This document shows positions 17,601 through 25,263 of a stretch of 37,317 nucleotides of DNA, piece after piece. Numbering within the stretch: position 1 is the stretch's first letter; the number at the start of each line of letters is the position of its first letter. Source of the DNA: Bacteroidota bacterium (lineage in GTDB: Bacteria > Bacteroidota > Bacteroidia > Flavobacteriales > Weeksellaceae). The position numbers and the translations under genes were made by a program. The stretch lies in contig JAEWIR010000043.1 of assembly GCA_023386965.1 (NCBI GenBank), positions 1-37,317 on the forward strand, written 5' to 3'. Below the pieces are notes generated by a model. That model had not been told where the DNA came from and did not search any database. It worked only from the letters and a program-made list of their open reading frames with translations.

Positions 17601-17749
17601 GCTTTATTGGTGAAGGTCAGCGCCAGGATATTCCTGATGCTCCTGTGCTGGTTGGGCTGTCCCAGGCATATCATCAGGAGGCGCTGTACGAGACTATAGG
17701 TTTTTCCCGAACCGGCGGAAGCACTGATCACGCTGTAAGAATTCTGCAT
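14624..17749 (-). CDS. addA: AddA/RecB-like UvrD-family helicase with C-terminal PD-(D/E)XK nuclease
   Basis: The 1041-residue product has all the marks of a superfamily 1A helicase: Walker A SASAGSGKT (9-17, Lys16), Walker B FDEFQDTS (Asp397, Glu398), motif III VVGDPKQSIYRFRGGES, and a late motif MTIHKAKGLEFPVVF. The C-terminus is a RecB-type nuclease: FTHEIL, RPDRLI (Asp992), IDFKTG (Asp1005, Lys1007) and QINTYSQVL. This matches the AddA subunit, which with AddB resects double-strand breaks for homologous recombination. No AddB-like gene is adjacent. ATG start at 17749. It is convergent with the DUF3857 pair and divergent from the gene at 17924. An AddA call is favoured, though a stand-alone exodeoxyribonuclease V beta-like role is possible. 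Confidence 0.9.
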   Translation of the reverse strand: MQNSYSVISASAGSGKTYSLVQRLLMICLGQPNQHRSIRNILALTFTNKAANEMKERILTWLGNFAAADYQDCRELSALQEALAKEGKHITLDELHVRSRKMLDYVLHHYSTLNIGTIDKFNSRLVRSFSYELGLAKNFNLEIQAEPFLIEAVDQLLNQVGEDREMSESLIDYVNYGLDNEKRINLNQTLYKSAKEFVNDIHYENLKQNSNFNNESYREATAKLRKEIADLKAENKNLANTALQLIKEKGLENADFAGGGNQSIQYFFDYYLANEAPKLPVSVEAEEKKINKYLSGASAKGKAKENLIMEIIDFLIESRRKIITNYIISQKKGKVLAALLPLKVNRDIQTELEKIESENDIVLLSKFNILINENLKNEPSPFIYEKIGTQFQHYFFDEFQDTSELQWQNFLPLRDHSVSEDGTSFTVVGDPKQSIYRFRGGESKLMLGIINHSEVSPKMADVHILEQNWRSAKNIVIFNNELYSFISFGLAEEHKDIFGASAQQQYQDGIEGRVKVSLIENRRKEDFYNDTAQRMRNDIQELADNGFALSDITILCRGNRDIFHFSERLGALTINYRGQEINIKTISESGLTLELSDTLAALMEYLSWEENPRNLQNPVRMMYYLNRLGRIVMHDFTKEMTEILQLKEKESIAAFLKEKYGLQLHKTDSPKLNMYNFVEHYLHEFAVEDKETDYLLNFLEVLYGFTQNSGASLKDFIKFWNEEARNMSIQASDNVDAIQLMTIHKAKGLEFPVVFYPMVNSQRDYKFNDWFETDREFGLHSVNTGHFSRDLEIYDADIRQFNEVNSYKNRIDRTCLQYVATTRPVEQLFLYIQKAGKTNSLEILDFVQQMNPEQKDDFDLYPGHDYSKKGKIKTKEYRTESIQGLTRRTPAPTAIKIATPSKSYQNRDEKVRNGIFTHEILSKINSEKDVDGVLERYALEGILTLQEKAHIEKSILQIITKYPAYFGEDLRIINEQDIMLTENGDSKVYRPDRLINTEEGFIIIDFKTGSESKKHQDQINTYSQVLQKLNLKVARSEVIYL

Positions 17750-17904
17750 TTTGTGTGGAATATTTCCTGCAATTTAATGAAAATTTAGGTGTGGGTTTTA
17801 ACGCTTTTCCACCTGATTTAACAAAAGCTTAAAGATAAAATTTACTGAAATTGCCAAAAGCTGTTAACCATTGTTAAACTTAAATCAGCCTCTGTTTTAA
17901 CGCT

Positions 17905-17912
17905 TACATTTG
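17905..17912 (+). promoter_or_regulatory. Candidate -7 promoter box for the gene at 17924
   Basis: TACATTTG matches TAnnTTTG exactly, ending 11 bases before the GTG start. The leader would be only a few bases long. No clear -33 element is visible. Confidence 0.38.
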
Positions 17913-17923
17913 AAAGAAAAACC

Positions 17924-18679
17924 GTGAAAATAAAACTACTTTTTCTTTGTCTCATCCTTACTGTACTGGCCGATGCCCAATCTTATATTTTTGGCAAGGT
18001 GACCTCTGAAGAGGGCATACAGCTGTCCGGAGTTTCTGTAATCAATTTGCGCACGGATGAAAGGTCTGAGACAACAGCTGAAGGGCAGTTTATGATACGG
18101 GCAGACAGGGGAGATGAACTCCGGTTCAGCCGGGAAGCCTACACCAGGAATTCCCTCACCATCACCGCAACTCATTATGAAAAGCCGGTGACCATAGTGC
18201 TGCAAAGCATTCCCGTGGAAATTGAAGCCGTAAATATCCGTTATCAGGCTACCGGAAATCTGAAGGAAGATGTAAAACATTTCGGTGACCGGGGAAAAGT
18301 TAAGGCGCTTAAAGATGATTTAGCCTCCTACATCGCGCGGAAATCTTCACCGGAAGCAATGGCGCCGCGACACGGAGAATTTGTGCAGCCCGTGGGTCCC
18401 GGAATCCCTATTGGGAAGGTGAAGGACCGCTGGGACGATGTAGATCTTATGCAGTACCTGACTGAAAGTCTGGGCAGGGAGTTTTTTACTGAAGAACTGA
18501 AGTTGTCACTTACTGAGATACAGCCGTTTATTTATTTTGTATTTGCTAACTTTGATAGGAAACAGGCTCTGAAATACGGCGCCGCAGACCGTTCTGTAGT
18601 TGCACGGTTTGTAGATGCCGCTCAAAAACAGTTAGAGGCGTACCGCAACCGGACGGTATCTCAGCACAGGGCTCCATAG
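17924..18679 (+). CDS. Exported protein with carboxypeptidase-regulatory-like domain
   Basis: The frame opens with GTG at 17924, giving MKIKLLFLCLILTVLADAQS, a convincing signal peptide; this is why I choose that start. Residues about 20-95 form a CarboxypepD_reg-like beta-sandwich (IFGKVTSEEGIQLSGVSV, TTAEGQFMIRADRGDELRFS), as seen at the N-terminus of TonB-dependent receptors and in many Bacteroidota envelope proteins. The remaining 150 residues are helical and unrecognised, with no beta-barrel. The domain usually serves for protein or glycan contact. The SIMPL-domain gene starts 27 bases after its stop, so the two are probably co-transcribed. Function unknown. Confidence 0.78.
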   Translation: MKIKLLFLCLILTVLADAQSYIFGKVTSEEGIQLSGVSVINLRTDERSETTAEGQFMIRADRGDELRFSREAYTRNSLTITATHYEKPVTIVLQSIPVEIEAVNIRYQATGNLKEDVKHFGDRGKVKALKDDLASYIARKSSPEAMAPRHGEFVQPVGPGIPIGKVKDRWDDVDLMQYLTESLGREFFTEELKLSLTEIQPFIYFVFANFDRKQALKYGAADRSVVARFVDAAQKQLEAYRNRTVSQHRAP

Positions 18680-18706
18680 CAGAATAAAAAATTTAAACCA
18701 CAGAAC

Positions 18707-19438
18707 ATGAATAAAGGAGTACTTTCCGTTGGTATTGCAGCACTGGGATTCGTATTGGGTCTCTGGTTTTTAGGCAATGCAGTTAAGAACAGGAACAAAT
18801 CGCAAAACACCATTTCAGTTACGGGTTTGGGAACAAAGAAGTTTACATCGGACCTGATTACCTGGAGCGGAAATTTCTCGCGCAGCAGTTTCGAGCTGAA
18901 GGCTGCTTATGACGAACTAGCCAATGACAAACGTATTATCGAGAATTATCTGGCTTCAAAAGGGATCAGGAAGGAGGATATGGTCTTTTCGGCGGTAGAT
19001 ATCCAGAAACAGTACAGTTATGGTACCGATGCTAATGGCAGGAGTACCCAGACTTTCTCTGGCTACCAGCTTTCACAGCGCGTTTCCATTGACAGCAAGA
19101 ACGTTGATCAAATTGAGAACTTATCCCGTAATATTACCGAGATCATTAATCTTGGCATAGAATTCACCTCGTCGCCGCCCAACTATTTTTATACTAAACT
19201 GGCAGATGTAAAACAGCAGATGATCGCTGATGCTACGAAAGATGCCAAAGCAAGAGCCGAAAAGATAGCCGAAAATGCGGGAAGTTCACTGGGTGATTTA
19301 AAAAAGGCAACAATGGGCGTCACCCAAATCACTGAACCCAACTCAACAGAGGAATATTCATATGGCGGAACCTTCAACACTACTTCCCGGGAGAAAGAAG
19401 CCAGCATTACCATCAAACTCGAATACGAGGTTAACTGA
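18707..19438 (+). CDS. SIMPL (DUF541) domain protein, membrane-anchored
   Basis: The 243-residue product starts with one hydrophobic segment (about 5-22, SVGIAALGFVLGLWFLGNAV) that anchors it or serves as an uncleaved signal. The SIMPL/DUF541 domain follows (about 33-243). Its marks are the opening ISVTGLGTKKFTSDLITWSG, the mid-domain YQLSQRVSIDSKNVDQIENL, and a late ADATKDAKARAEKIAENAGSSLGDL, a characteristic helix of the family. SIMPL proteins such as E. coli YggE are periplasmic or outer-membrane facing and linked to oxidative stress, but their biochemistry is unresolved. It is downstream of the carboxypeptidase-regulatory-domain gene and convergent with a GNAT gene 13 bases away. Confidence 0.9.
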   Translation: MNKGVLSVGIAALGFVLGLWFLGNAVKNRNKSQNTISVTGLGTKKFTSDLITWSGNFSRSSFELKAAYDELANDKRIIENYLASKGIRKEDMVFSAVDIQKQYSYGTDANGRSTQTFSGYQLSQRVSIDSKNVDQIENLSRNITEIINLGIEFTSSPPNYFYTKLADVKQQMIADATKDAKARAEKIAENAGSSLGDLKKATMGVTQITEPNSTEEYSYGGTFNTTSREKEASITIKLEYEVN

Positions 19439-19451
19439 GTGTAGTTGACGA

Positions 19452-19964
19452 TTAACAGTAAACCACATCGTAAATTTCCTCCTTAATCCAGTCCGTTTTT
19501 TCCGGTTGCCAGTTAGCCAGGAGCCATAGATTCAAAGGATTCTTTCCCTCTTCATAACACGGCTGCACATAATTTTCATCGACTACGCTGAAGCCGTTTT
19601 TTTGGTAAAAAGCAATCCTTCTGGCGGCGTCCGCACTGAAGTGTTCCGGTTCAGCTTCAAGTACGATGTGCGAATAGGTACGGAATAGATGCGACAGCAT
19701 CTCGCTGCCAAATTTGAGGCTTCGGAATTCGGAGAAGATCTCAAAATGTTCAATAAAGACAAAATCGGTAAGTTCCCAGGAAATTAGATATCCTATATTG
19801 TCCAAATCATTCAGGATGTTAATGACCTTAACCTTGGGATTGCTGAAGAGCTGTCTGAACTGCAACTCGCTGCGGCGCTCATCCTCGGGAAAAGTGCTGC
19901 AATAGGACTCGTAAATATAATTGGCGCGAAAATCGTCTGCTGTGCCGACCTGAAGATATTCCAT
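19452..19964 (-). CDS. GNAT-family N-acetyltransferase
   Basis: I choose the ATG at 19964 (MEYLQVGTADD, 170 residues); an in-frame GTG at 19988 would add eight residues with no family support. The sequence has the small-GNAT pattern: IYESYCSTFPEDERRSELQF early, a central beta-strand pair ending in IEHFEIFSEFRSLKFGSEML (motif A region with R-x-x-K-x-G in place of the usual Q/R-x-x-G-x-G/A), and RRIAFYQKNGFSVVDENY near the C-terminus. It should transfer an acetyl group from acetyl-CoA to an unknown amine. It is the last gene of the minus-strand run from the GH3 gene, separated from the PspC-like gene by a small hairpin region. Confidence 0.8.
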   Translation of the reverse strand: MEYLQVGTADDFRANYIYESYCSTFPEDERRSELQFRQLFSNPKVKVINILNDLDNIGYLISWELTDFVFIEHFEIFSEFRSLKFGSEMLSHLFRTYSHIVLEAEPEHFSADAARRIAFYQKNGFSVVDENYVQPCYEEGKNPLNLWLLANWQPEKTDWIKEEIYDVVYC

Positions 19965-20021
19965 AGAAATTAGAGGGGTTTTAACCACGGCTAATGCTCT
20001 GCAAATTGCTTTCCATTATAT

Positions 20022-20053
20022 TTAACCCCTGCGAAATTTTTGATTTCGGTTAA
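20022..20053 (-). other. Small inverted repeat at the end of the PspC-like gene
   Basis: CGAAAT (20032-20037) pairs with ATTTCG (20043-20048), and TTAAC (20022-20026) pairs with GTTAA (20049-20053) across a one-sided five-base bulge. It overlaps the PspC-like stop codon. Neither strand shows a T-run, so it may be a processing or weak termination element, or chance. Confidence 0.3.
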
Positions 20054-20286
20054 AGGTCAAACACATTAGGGCGGCGTGTCACAAAAATGTCCTTCACCCA
20101 AAGTGAGAAGGCCAGGATTAAGTAAATCAGGAAAAATATACCTACTGTTGCGAAGGTAGAATAGATAAAGAAAACGCGAAGTTTTGCCACCGGAATGCCG
20201 AGTTTTGAACCCATCCGCGTAAGTACACCAAACCACTCGCGTTCTACATTATGACGTATTTTAGTGATGAAGTTGGGCTCGCGCAT
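20050..20286 (-). CDS. Short PspC-domain membrane protein
   Basis: The 78-residue product resembles the PspC domain: an N-terminal amphipathic part with GVLTRMGSKLGIPVAKLRVFF (20-40), where the L-G-I-x-x-x-x-x-R-x-x-F pattern is typical, followed by one membrane segment (about 40-65, YSTFATVGIFFLIYLILAF). Full-length PspC proteins act in phage-shock or envelope-stress responses at the inner membrane. This is a minimal, domain-only version common in Bacteroidota. It starts seven bases after the DUF2851 stop, so the two are surely on one transcript. A regulatory role is not shown. Confidence 0.8.
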   Translation of the reverse strand: MREPNFITKIRHNVEREWFGVLTRMGSKLGIPVAKLRVFFIYSTFATVGIFFLIYLILAFSLWVKDIFVTRRPNVFDL

Positions 20287-20293
20287 ATAAACT

Positions 20294-21559
20294 CTAACTT
20301 TTCTTTAAAAGTTGAAAACCGATACTGCAATTTAAGCAATTTTTTGTTTCGCAAAAATGTTTATGATGGTAAATGAATGCCTGACTGTGGGCCGCATCCT
20401 TAATGTCAACTCCAAGGGAAGTCCATCCGTTGGTAATGCTGTTCTTTTCAGGTGAAAGATGACGGTAAAGGTCCACCACGTTTTCGGCTGCATCTTCATC
20501 AGTGTTTTTTGTATAAACATATTTCATTGGCAAAACTGCATTTAACAAAACGAGGTCAGTAAAGTCACGGGTAAGGTATTTTTCTCCGGTCACCGTACTT
20601 TCCCTGCAGAAATTAAACCGCGTATCCCAGTATTCACTGGCTTTCACCTGGCCGAAGACATCATAAAGGTCTGTGATCCGGCGTGCCGAAATCATTTTTG
20701 AAAACAGATTCTGATTGAGGTGGTATAGTGAAGCCAACTGGGAAAGCCGTACCGTAGGGAAGTTAGGTGGTCTGAGTTTGGAGAATTTGGGATAGACACG
20801 CCATGGTGCGAGACTATACTTAACTTTCAGAAAGTCGAATTCGCGCCGCCATAATTTCGTTTGCTCATCTGATGGCTGGTCCAGCCAGCCGCAAAGACCG
20901 AAGAAAAGTGCTTCCAGTTGGAGGAGGTTCCGGCTTATCTTACTTATAACAGAAAAGTCTAATCCTTCAGCCATCAGCCTGAAATGTTCCGCATTGACCT
21001 TCAGCCCAAACGCGTAGGCCATATTCTGAAACAGCACTGCTTCGTAGTTGTTCCTTGTTAATTTGAGTGAATTTTCGATATCCGCTGCTTTCTCATCAAG
21101 TTTTTTGAGAAGGGTTTCCTCGCTAAAGCCTACCGGAATGGTGTCCGGATGGAAAATGTCTTCGCAGGGTATGAATCTGTTTTCCTTTAGTAGGGATTCG
21201 TACTTCCAAAGAAGGGTAGTGTCAATATAATCCTGAAGTTCGAGTGTGGGCACATTCCGCTCTTCAAGTTCCGGAATTTCTGCATCATGGATCAGAACTG
21301 CATGCAGAATGACGTTCTCAAATTCCGGGTTTCCCGAATGTCGGTGAAAAATCCAGTCTGACGATTTTAGATGAAGTTCAATATGACCGTGTAAGGAAAG
21401 TCCGTTAATCTGCACTGCAGCGTGCAGGAAATCGGGTCCCGAGTCATAATTCCATTTGCCGAAATCAAGAATCTCAACCTTATTACCGGCCGTATCTTTA
21501 AAATCAAAACTTTTAAAAATCTTGAAGTTCCAAAGATATTGCAGCAATTTTTCGTTCAT
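20294..21559 (-). CDS. DUF2851 family protein
   Basis: The 421-residue protein matches DUF2851, a conserved Bacteroidota family of unknown function. Characteristic stretches are MNEKLLQYLWNFKIF at the N-terminus, ILDFGKWNYDSGPDFLHA near 30-47, LHGHIELHLKSSDWIFHRH near 54-72, and VILHAVLIHDAE. The dense Asp/His content in GPDF, HIELH and the D-W-x-x-H region is suggestive of a metal-dependent hydrolase or nuclease-like fold, but that is inference. The C-terminus carries a Cys pair in CETKNCLNCSIG, a possible metal-binding site. No signal peptide is seen. It lies between bshA and the PspC-like gene on the same strand; a palindrome sits directly before its ATG. Confidence 0.85.
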   Translation of the reverse strand: MNEKLLQYLWNFKIFKSFDFKDTAGNKVEILDFGKWNYDSGPDFLHAAVQINGLSLHGHIELHLKSSDWIFHRHSGNPEFENVILHAVLIHDAEIPELEERNVPTLELQDYIDTTLLWKYESLLKENRFIPCEDIFHPDTIPVGFSEETLLKKLDEKAADIENSLKLTRNNYEAVLFQNMAYAFGLKVNAEHFRLMAEGLDFSVISKISRNLLQLEALFFGLCGWLDQPSDEQTKLWRREFDFLKVKYSLAPWRVYPKFSKLRPPNFPTVRLSQLASLYHLNQNLFSKMISARRITDLYDVFGQVKASEYWDTRFNFCRESTVTGEKYLTRDFTDLVLLNAVLPMKYVYTKNTDEDAAENVVDLYRHLSPEKNSITNGWTSLGVDIKDAAHSQAFIYHHKHFCETKNCLNCSIGFQLLKKS

Positions 21560-21567
21560 CGCCGTAA

Positions 21568-21588
21568 GATTTTAATAAAGTTAAAATC
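21568..21588 (-). promoter_or_regulatory. 8-bp inverted repeat immediately upstream of the DUF2851 gene
   Basis: GATTTTAA (21568-21575) and TTAAAATC (21581-21588) form a perfect inverted repeat with a five-base spacer. It begins nine bases before the DUF2851 ATG, in the 51-base gap after bshA. It could be an operator or a simple AT-rich dyad. No T-run follows. Confidence 0.35.
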
Positions 21589-21610
21589 ACCGAACCGGCG
21601 CGGAGCTTCG

Positions 21611-22768
21611 CTAAGGTGTCACCTTTGAAGGTACGGTGTTGAAATTCCTGAGCGTTTCCGCATACATGTCTTCGTATACAGGCAGAATATTCTGGAGGTC
21701 AAAACGGATGGCCTGTTGCTTTGCATTTTCCTTCATAACAGTCAGCAGCTGTTCATCGGAGAGCAGTTTGATGGTATAGTTACTCATCGCTTCTACATTT
21801 CCGATTTCTGCCATAAATCCCGTTTCACCCTGTATGTTAACTTCGGGTATACCACCGGCATTGGAACTGATTACCGGAGTAGAGGCTGCCATGGCTTCCA
21901 AAGCCGCAAGGCCAAAACTTTCCTGTTCCGATGGAAGCAGGAAAACATCCGAGAGCTGCAGGATTCTGTACAGATCATTTACCTTACCCAGCAGGCGGAT
22001 TTCACCGATTAGTTCCGGATGTTCTTCCAGAAACTGGTTGATCTTCTCCATCTCAGGACCCTCGCCGATGATGATGAGTTTGGACTTTATGCGGGCATGC
22101 ACATTTTTAAAGATCTGCAGCACTTCCATAATTCTCTTCACCGGACGCAGGTTCGATACGTGAATCAGGATTTTCTCGTCATCTGTAGCAAACTGTTTTC
22201 GCTGGCACGTCTGTACTCCAACGCCGAAATCTGAATTATCAATGAAATTGGTGATCACCTGAATTTCTTTTTTTATGTTGAAGAACTTCAGTGTATCTGC
22301 TTTCAGGCTCGCTGAAACGGAAGTAACGGCATCGGACTGGTTGATGGAAAACTCTACCGCATGTTTATAACTTGGATGCTGGCCAACCAGCGTGATGTCT
22401 GTTCCGTGAAGAGTGGTAACCAGCGGAATATCCCTGCCTTCTTCCTTCAGCATCTGTTTGGCCGTAAAAGCTGCGTAGGCATAAGGAATCGCATAATGCG
22501 CATGCAGCAAATCCAGTTTATACAGATTGACGACTCTGTAAATCATTGAGGAAAGCGCGATGTCATAGGGCTGATATTCGAAAAGAGGGTAGGTCTCCAC
22601 ATTTACCTTGTGAAAGAAGATATTGGGATTGGTAATGTCCAGCCGGGCAGGCAGGGCAGAGCTGATGAAGTGTACTTCATAACCTTTATGTGCCAGGGAC
22701 ATCCCCAGTTCTGTAGCTACAATACCGCTTCCTCCGTAGGTGGGGTAGCAGAGAATTCCTATTTTCAT
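21611..22768 (-). CDS. bshA: N-acetyl-alpha-D-glucosaminyl L-malate synthase (bacillithiol biosynthesis)
   Basis: The 385-residue GT4 glycosyltransferase joins UDP-GlcNAc and L-malate, the first committed step of bacillithiol, a low-molecular-weight thiol. The N-terminus MKIGILCYPTYGGSGIVATELG is diagnostic of BshA, as are HFISSALPARLD (33-44), LLHAHYAIPYAYAAF (87-101) and TTLHGTDITLVG (118-129). The retaining-GT EX7E motif is Glu283/Glu291 in SEQESFGLAALEAM, preceded by HVSNLRPVKR and IIIGEGPE. bshB and bshC are not in the window. It follows the GH3 gene after 58 bases on the same strand. Confidence 0.95.
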   Translation of the reverse strand: MKIGILCYPTYGGSGIVATELGMSLAHKGYEVHFISSALPARLDITNPNIFFHKVNVETYPLFEYQPYDIALSSMIYRVVNLYKLDLLHAHYAIPYAYAAFTAKQMLKEEGRDIPLVTTLHGTDITLVGQHPSYKHAVEFSINQSDAVTSVSASLKADTLKFFNIKKEIQVITNFIDNSDFGVGVQTCQRKQFATDDEKILIHVSNLRPVKRIMEVLQIFKNVHARIKSKLIIIGEGPEMEKINQFLEEHPELIGEIRLLGKVNDLYRILQLSDVFLLPSEQESFGLAALEAMAASTPVISSNAGGIPEVNIQGETGFMAEIGNVEAMSNYTIKLLSDEQLLTVMKENAKQQAIRFDLQNILPVYEDMYAETLRNFNTVPSKVTP

Positions 22769-22826
22769 CCTTATAATTTAGCTGAGCATTGTACTCAATT
22801 ACAGTATTACTCTTTTTACTTAAAGT

Positions 22827-24527
22827 TTATTTCGCGCGAGCCGGTAAATCCATTCCCGCTCCGGCTTTCAGCTTTTGGTTCACCAGAACCGGAAGTCTGC
22901 CGGAAATTGCTGTTTTACCCATTAATGCCTCTGCGGTTGCAGACATTGAATCGTCATTATTTTCATACGCTACCAAGACTGTGGAGATTTGTGACAGGTC
23001 AAGATCCTGCAGCGCGTAGGCCGATCCGAAGACATTAAGTATTACCTTATGCTCTCTGGCTAAGCCAGCGATTATCTTTCTAGATTCCGGCGATATTTTA
23101 TAAGGTTTATAAGCTGTTGAATTATCCTTGTGAAGGCCAATGATCACCCTGGAATTGGCCGGGATGCTTGCAATCTCCGATGGCTTCTTCAAAATCACTG
23201 TGGTGTTAAGGTTCAGTTGGTTCACTGCTGTCTGGAAAGGTGCCTCTTCCAAAGCTACATAATAATAGGTCTCCTTACAGTTTAGGGGAAGTAATTTTTG
23301 GTCGTCTTTCAGTAGGGTGACTGCATTGGCATACATCTTTTGAACAATTTCTTTGTGGACGTGATTATTCAGGTCAGTATTAATGTTAACCGGGATACGC
23401 GCCTCATATTTGTTCAGGCCAAGGTAATATTTTGTAAGCAGGATTTTCTTTACACTTTCCTCCACACGCTGTTGTGGGATGTCATTTCGGTCTATTGCTT
23501 CCTGGATAAGCCTTTTGCCTTCTTTCACACCTTCTGAAAATAACATGATGTCGTTACCGGCTTTAAATGCCAGCGCGTCCAGTTCGCCGGGTTTGTATCG
23601 CTTGGCTACGGCACCCATATTAAGCGCGTCGGTTATTATAAGACCTTTGTATCCATATTTTTCCTTTAGGAGTCCGGTAATGATGCTTTTGGATACCGAG
23701 GCGGGAACACCTTTCTCTTTTTCCAGTGCCGGCACATAAAGGTGGGCTACCATCACACCGCCAATGCCCTGGTCCATAAGTGCTTTAAACGGAGCAAGTT
23801 CAACACCGTTCAGGCGCTGCAGATCATGTGAGACTACAGGCAAATCCAGGTGCGAATCCGTATTCGTATCTCCATGACCGGGAAAATGTTTAATGGCCGC
23901 AAGTACATTGTTATCCTGAAGGCCTTTTGAATAGGCGGCCGCGGACGAGACCACATTATTTACCTCCGATCCGAAACTCCTGTTCCCTATAATGGGATTG
24001 TTCGGGTTCGTATTTACGTCCACCACCGGAGCAAAATCCCAGTTTACACCCATCCTTTTAGCATCAGAGGCAATTTGGCTTGCCATTTCTGTAATCAGAT
24101 TTTTATCCTGTATGGCTCCCAGAGTCATGGCCCAGGGAAATTTATGGGCTGCCGCTATTCTTTGATAAAGTCCCCATTCAGCATCCATGCCTATCATCAT
24201 GGGTATTCTGGATTTGGACTGGAATTCGTTTACGAGATTTATATGTTTTTCCGCATCATCCTGCATCAGTATCAGACCTCCTATCTTTTCACTGAGTACC
24301 AGATTTCGGACACCATTTATATGTTCATCACCCTTGTTTGTATATAGGGCTACAATGAAAAGCTGACCCAGTTTTTCGTCCTGAGAAAGTGAGTTATAAG
24401 TGGCATTCACCCAATCGGCAGCTTTTCTCTCGTCAGCGGCGGATAAGTTTTTGGGCCGGTACTGAGCCGAAAGAGTTGCGCTGCATACCGTTATAAGCGT
24501 AATGAAGCTTAGGAAAATCTTGTCCAT
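22827..24527 (-). CDS. GH3 beta-N-acetylhexosaminidase, NagZ-like, exported
   Basis: The 566-residue product has a signal peptide (about 1-21, ending SATLSAQ). The GH3 barrel shows the NagZ-type catalytic dyad loop KHFPGHGDTNTDSH, with the Asp224-His226 pair, and the nucleophile Asp300 in IITDALNMGA. NagZ-type enzymes release GlcNAc from peptidoglycan or chitin oligomers. A C-terminal alpha/beta domain (about 400-566, VTLLKDDQKLLPL and SRVIIGLHKDN) resembles the second GH3 domain of the B. subtilis NagZ type. Some Bacteroidota homologues carry a further serine-hydrolase domain; this one ends without it. It heads the minus-strand run with bshA. Confidence 0.92.
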   Translation of the reverse strand: MDKIFLSFITLITVCSATLSAQYRPKNLSAADERKAADWVNATYNSLSQDEKLGQLFIVALYTNKGDEHINGVRNLVLSEKIGGLILMQDDAEKHINLVNEFQSKSRIPMMIGMDAEWGLYQRIAAAHKFPWAMTLGAIQDKNLITEMASQIASDAKRMGVNWDFAPVVDVNTNPNNPIIGNRSFGSEVNNVVSSAAAYSKGLQDNNVLAAIKHFPGHGDTNTDSHLDLPVVSHDLQRLNGVELAPFKALMDQGIGGVMVAHLYVPALEKEKGVPASVSKSIITGLLKEKYGYKGLIITDALNMGAVAKRYKPGELDALAFKAGNDIMLFSEGVKEGKRLIQEAIDRNDIPQQRVEESVKKILLTKYYLGLNKYEARIPVNINTDLNNHVHKEIVQKMYANAVTLLKDDQKLLPLNCKETYYYVALEEAPFQTAVNQLNLNTTVILKKPSEIASIPANSRVIIGLHKDNSTAYKPYKISPESRKIIAGLAREHKVILNVFGSAYALQDLDLSQISTVLVAYENNDDSMSATAEALMGKTAISGRLPVLVNQKLKAGAGMDLPARAK

Positions 24528-24544
24528 TCAGGAATTGCTTTCAA

Positions 24545-24552
24545 CAAAAATA
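24545..24552 (-). promoter_or_regulatory. Candidate -7 promoter box for the GH3 gene
   Basis: On the minus strand TATTTTTG matches TAnnTTTG exactly and ends 17 bases before the GH3 ATG at 24527. No clear -33 box is seen. Confidence 0.38.
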
Positions 24553-24640
24553 CAACAAATCCCGTAATACCCCCGCTGTACAAATAAATGGTATACGTTT
24601 TGAATAAGCCACCACAATTCAACAAATAAAATTATTTACA

Positions 24641-25156
24641 ATGAAAAAATACTTTTCTCTCTTATTGATCGCGCTTTTCGGGTTGGTTGCGGTAAGTTGT
24701 GATACCAGGAATGATGACCCTTATCAGGACTATGATACGTATAGTGTCGTTTACGACATTACAAATGTAAATTTTACTAATGATCCAACCTATGGCTGGT
24801 CTACTTCCCACACCTTCAAAAAACCTTTTTTCAATACAGATGTACTTTTGGTTTACAGAAAAAGTGGGAGTACAGGCAATGGTTCACCAGTGTGGCAGCA
24901 GATTCCAAGGACGCTTTACATTTCGGCCACCCAGGAGCTCGATTACGACTTTGATTTTACGGCGAATGATGTAATGATTTATGCGGGTGGTAATTATGAT
25001 ATTTCTACAACTCCATCTTATTTAAATAACCAGACATTCAGAATCGTACAGGTGCCTGCGAGTACCGGGAAAAACTCTAATGTTGATTTCAGTGACTACA
25101 ACTCGGTAATAAAGCATTTTAACATTGATGATTCCAAAACGGTTGAACTAAAGTAA
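24641..25156 (+). CDS. Small lipoprotein of unknown function
   Basis: The 171-residue product has a lipoprotein signal (MKKYFSLLLIALFGLVAVSC, lipidated Cys20) followed by an acidic linker, DTRNDDPYQDYD. Residues about 35-165 look like an all-beta domain, with TDVLLVYRKSG, VWQQIPRTLYI, LDYDFDFTANDVMIYAGGNY and NQTFRIVQVPAS. I recall similar lipoproteins in Chryseobacterium relatives annotated as hypothetical, but no function is known to me. The Asp-rich start of the mature protein is consistent with Bacteroidota lipoprotein surface-export signals. It is divergent from the GH3 gene and closed by a strong terminator. Confidence 0.8.
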   Translation: MKKYFSLLLIALFGLVAVSCDTRNDDPYQDYDTYSVVYDITNVNFTNDPTYGWSTSHTFKKPFFNTDVLLVYRKSGSTGNGSPVWQQIPRTLYISATQELDYDFDFTANDVMIYAGGNYDISTTPSYLNNQTFRIVQVPASTGKNSNVDFSDYNSVIKHFNIDDSKTVELK

Positions 25157-25176
25157 AGCCGATAAAAAATCTTCTG

Positions 25177-25205
25177 ATCCCGTAACTGTGTTGCGGGATT
25201 TTTTA
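25177..25205 (+). terminator. Intrinsic terminator after the lipoprotein gene
   Basis: ATCCCG (25177-25182) pairs with CGGGAT (25194-25199), and the stem continues through a T-G wobble and AAC/GTT to a three-base loop. Six T follow. Confidence 0.9.
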
Positions 25206-25244
25206 TTTCACTATCCCCGAACTTAAGTACTACAGCATTCTTCG

Positions 25245-25252
25245 TATCTTTG
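25245..25252 (+). promoter_or_regulatory. Candidate -7 promoter box for deoD
   Basis: TATCTTTG matches TAnnTTTG exactly, ending 11 bases before the deoD ATG and following an A8 tract boundary. The leader would be about seven bases, nearly leaderless. No TTG is seen at the usual -33 position. Confidence 0.42.
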
Positions 25253-25263
25253 AAAAAAAAATT

